Assembly (NCBI GenBank): GCA_022709385.1 | Contig: JAKLIX010000012.1 | Span: forward strand, 62,001 to 126,000 | Reading direction: 5' to 3' | Length of the DNA stretch: 64,000 nucleotides | From: Bacteroidota bacterium | GTDB taxonomy: Bacteria > Bacteroidota > Bacteroidia > Bacteroidales > CAIXZF01 | Made by a program: the position numbers and the translations under genes | Notes under the pieces: model-generated | What the model was told of the DNA's origin: nothing | Database searches by the model: none | What the model saw: only the letters and a program-made list of their open reading frames with translations | Shown: one piece after another, positions 62,744-64,000 of the stretch | Layout of the letters: each line of letters opens with the position of its first letter | Position numbering within the stretch: position 1 is the first letter of the stretch

Positions 62744-63664
62744 ATGTCGATTGAAGTACAGTCAGTTTCCAAAAGTTTCGGCCTGCAGAAAGCGCTCGAT
62801 GAAGTGAGCTTCAGCATTTCCGGCGGAGAAGTGGTTGGTTTCCTCGGCCCCAACGGTGCCGGAAAAACCACCATGATGAAAATTCTTACCTGCTTTATGC
62901 CACCGGGATCAGGAAGGGCATCCGTGCTCGGTTTCGATGTCATGGAGCAAAGCATGGAAGTCCGGAAAAGGATAGGATACCTTCCGGAAACCAATCCCCT
63001 GTACCCCGAAATGTATGTCAGGGAATACCTTGGCTTTGTCGCCGGAATCCATAAACTCGACAATCACAGGCAAAGGATCGAAGCGGTGATCGGGCTGACA
63101 GGACTGGGAAAGGAACAACACAAGAAAATCGGTGCTTTATCAAAAGGGTACCGGCAAAGAACCGGGCTTGCCCAGGTGTTGTTACATGATCCTGAAGTAC
63201 TTATCCTGGACGAGCCGACTTCCGGACTGGATCCCAACCAACTGCTTGAGATCCGCAACCTGATCTCGGCCGTTGGCAGGGAAAAAACAGTAATGCTCAG
63301 TACCCACATCATGCAGGAGGTGGAAGCCGTCTGCGACAGGGTCATCATCATCGACAGGGGAAAAATCGTAGCCGATGCCGCCACGTCCGAACTGGGAAGG
63401 ATGTCGTTCAACCGCCAGGTGATCCTGCTGGAACTCGACCAGGAGGTTCAGGCAGATCAACTGTCAGCGATTCCGGGGATCAGCCGGGTGGAAGCTTTAG
63501 GAGATATGAAGTGGAAACTGGAATCCGGCACCCCGGCCGATATCAGGCCTGAGCTCTTCGCCTTTGCCGTTTCAAACGGCCTTACCATACTGTCGCTCAG
63601 CCGTGAAGCCCACAGCCTTGAGGAAGTCTTCCGCCGCCTGACCGGGAATACGCCTGCCGATTGA
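62744..63664 (+). CDS. gldA: ABC transporter ATP-binding protein, GldA-like
   Basis: 306 residues. Walker A GPNGAGKTT, signature LSKGYRQR, Walker B VLILDEPTSGLDP and the switch histidine STHIMQEVEA are all present, with a C-terminal extension of about 80 residues. The whole sequence, for instance GYLPETNPLYPEMYVREYL, closely resembles the gliding-motility protein GldA, which works with the permease parts GldF and GldG. Neither partner is in the window; the next gene is metK. GldA-like proteins are found in many non-gliding Bacteroidota, so motility should not be inferred. It diverges from the M16 gene. Confidence 0.9.
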   Translation: MSIEVQSVSKSFGLQKALDEVSFSISGGEVVGFLGPNGAGKTTMMKILTCFMPPGSGRASVLGFDVMEQSMEVRKRIGYLPETNPLYPEMYVREYLGFVAGIHKLDNHRQRIEAVIGLTGLGKEQHKKIGALSKGYRQRTGLAQVLLHDPEVLILDEPTSGLDPNQLLEIRNLISAVGREKTVMLSTHIMQEVEAVCDRVIIIDRGKIVADAATSELGRMSFNRQVILLELDQEVQADQLSAIPGISRVEALGDMKWKLESGTPADIRPELFAFAVSNGLTILSLSREAHSLEEVFRRLTGNTPAD

Positions 63665-63693
63665 TTTGGACTTCCGGATTTTCTCTACCTTTG
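63665..63693 (+). promoter_or_regulatory. metK promoter
   Basis: TTTG at 63,665-63,668, one base after the gldA stop, a 17-base spacer and TACCTTTG at 63,686-63,693, an exact TAnnTTTG match. The metK ATG lies 33 bases downstream. Confidence 0.65.
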
Positions 63694-63726
63694 CAGCTTA
63701 TTTTTTAACCTACAAACTTATTTACA

Positions 63727-64000
63727 ATGGCATATTATTTCACTTCCGAAAGTGTTTCAGAAGGCCATCCCGACAAGGTGGCCGACCAGATATCCGACGC
63801 CCTGCTGGATGAATTCCTGCGCTGGGATCCCGACAGCAAGGTTGCCTGCGAAACCCTTGTAACCACGGGTCTTGTGGTATGCAGCGGAGAAGTTAAAACC
63901 GAAGGATGGGTCGATATCCAGGACATCGTCCGCCGTACCCTGCGGAAAATTGGCTATACCAGGGCCGAATACCAGTTCGAGGCCGAATCCTGCGGAGTGA
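63727..64000 (+). CDS. metK: S-adenosylmethionine synthetase, N-terminal part (runs off the window)
   Basis: Makes SAM from methionine and ATP. The first 91 residues are present and start [24 protein letters not shown], with the ATP-binding [15 protein letters not shown] motif; [17 protein letters not shown] is the following conserved strand pair. The gene continues beyond base 64,000 and is not broken. It has its own promoter right after gldA. SAM is used by several window enzymes (rlmH, rsmD and the two methyltransferases). Confidence 0.96.
   Translation, partial: MAYYFTSESVSEGHPDKVADQISDALLDEFLRWDPDSKVACETLVTTGLVVCSGEVKTEGWVDIQDIVRRTLRKIGYTRAEYQFEAESCGV

Noticed and set aside
1..64000. 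tRNA, rRNA, CRISPR arrays, insertion sequences and attachment sites
   Set aside because: I looked for tRNA T-arm patterns, direct repeat arrays, terminal inverted repeats and transposase-like frames and saw none; a covariance-model scan would be needed to exclude small RNAs.

Overview
The window looks like a chromosome segment from a Bacteroidota bacterium, most likely close to the Bacteroidales or related anaerobic lineages. The lineage is an inference. The support is two proteins ending in type IX secretion (T9SS) type A sorting domains, a GldA-like ABC ATPase, Bacteroidota-typical small families (DUF4783 beside rlmH and nadC, DUF3822 beside rsmD), AT-rich leaders with little Shine-Dalgarno signal, and repeated exact copies of the Bacteroidota promoter -7 element TAnnTTTG. 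I saw no rRNA, tRNA, CRISPR array, insertion sequence or phage module.

Layout. 1-16,555: one giant minus-strand gene for a secreted modular protein of about 5,470 residues, built from FN3-like, GEVED, PKD/Ig-like, cohesin-like and dockerin-like modules plus a T9SS tail. It ends at a clear terminator and is preceded by a 730-bp AT-rich intergenic region. 17,285-22,863 (+): dipeptidase pepD, ribosomal protein rpmH with its own promoter and terminator, a YfhO-type membrane protein and a glycosyltransferase. 22,911-25,786: the divergent pair DUF4783-nadC-yihY (-) and rlmH plus a polymerase-like membrane protein (+). 27,031-41,129 (-): a tightly overlapped 12-gene surface-polysaccharide operon with several glycosyltransferases, two AsnB-type amidotransferases, WbqC, a FemAB/GNAT-like transferase, a methyltransferase and a PIG-L deacetylase. 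41,310-45,313: coaD with a secreted thioredoxin-like protein (+), DUF3822-rsmD (-) and a MntP-like exporter (+).

45,319-53,500 (-): a T9SS-exported subtilase, an orphan HsdR-N-like nuclease domain with a sodium/solute symporter, and the panB-rluA-CoA-binding protein-nhaA run. 53,576-57,287 (+): an unusual HEXXH protease-like/beta-propeller/outer-membrane-barrel fusion, a small membrane protein and a NimA-like flavoprotein. 57,241-60,655: the hpt-adk-obgE-PAP2 operon (-) diverging from purE (+). 60,634-64,000: an O-methyltransferase and an M16 peptidase (-), gldA (+) and the start of metK (+), which runs off the window.

How it fits together: most single genes are housekeeping (NAD, CoA, pantothenate, purine, SAM, rRNA modification, ribosome assembly). 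They are interleaved with a cell-surface programme: the polysaccharide operon, the T9SS-exported giant protein and subtilase, and the outer-membrane fusion protein. The polysaccharide operon lacks a recognisable flippase, initiating transferase and sugar-nucleotide synthesis genes, so it must cooperate with genes elsewhere; the membrane protein at 25,789-27,144 is a candidate polymerase. Apart from pepD, which ends in its own stop before rpmH, neighbouring genes commonly overlap by 4-45 bases, including four tail-to-tail antisense overlaps.
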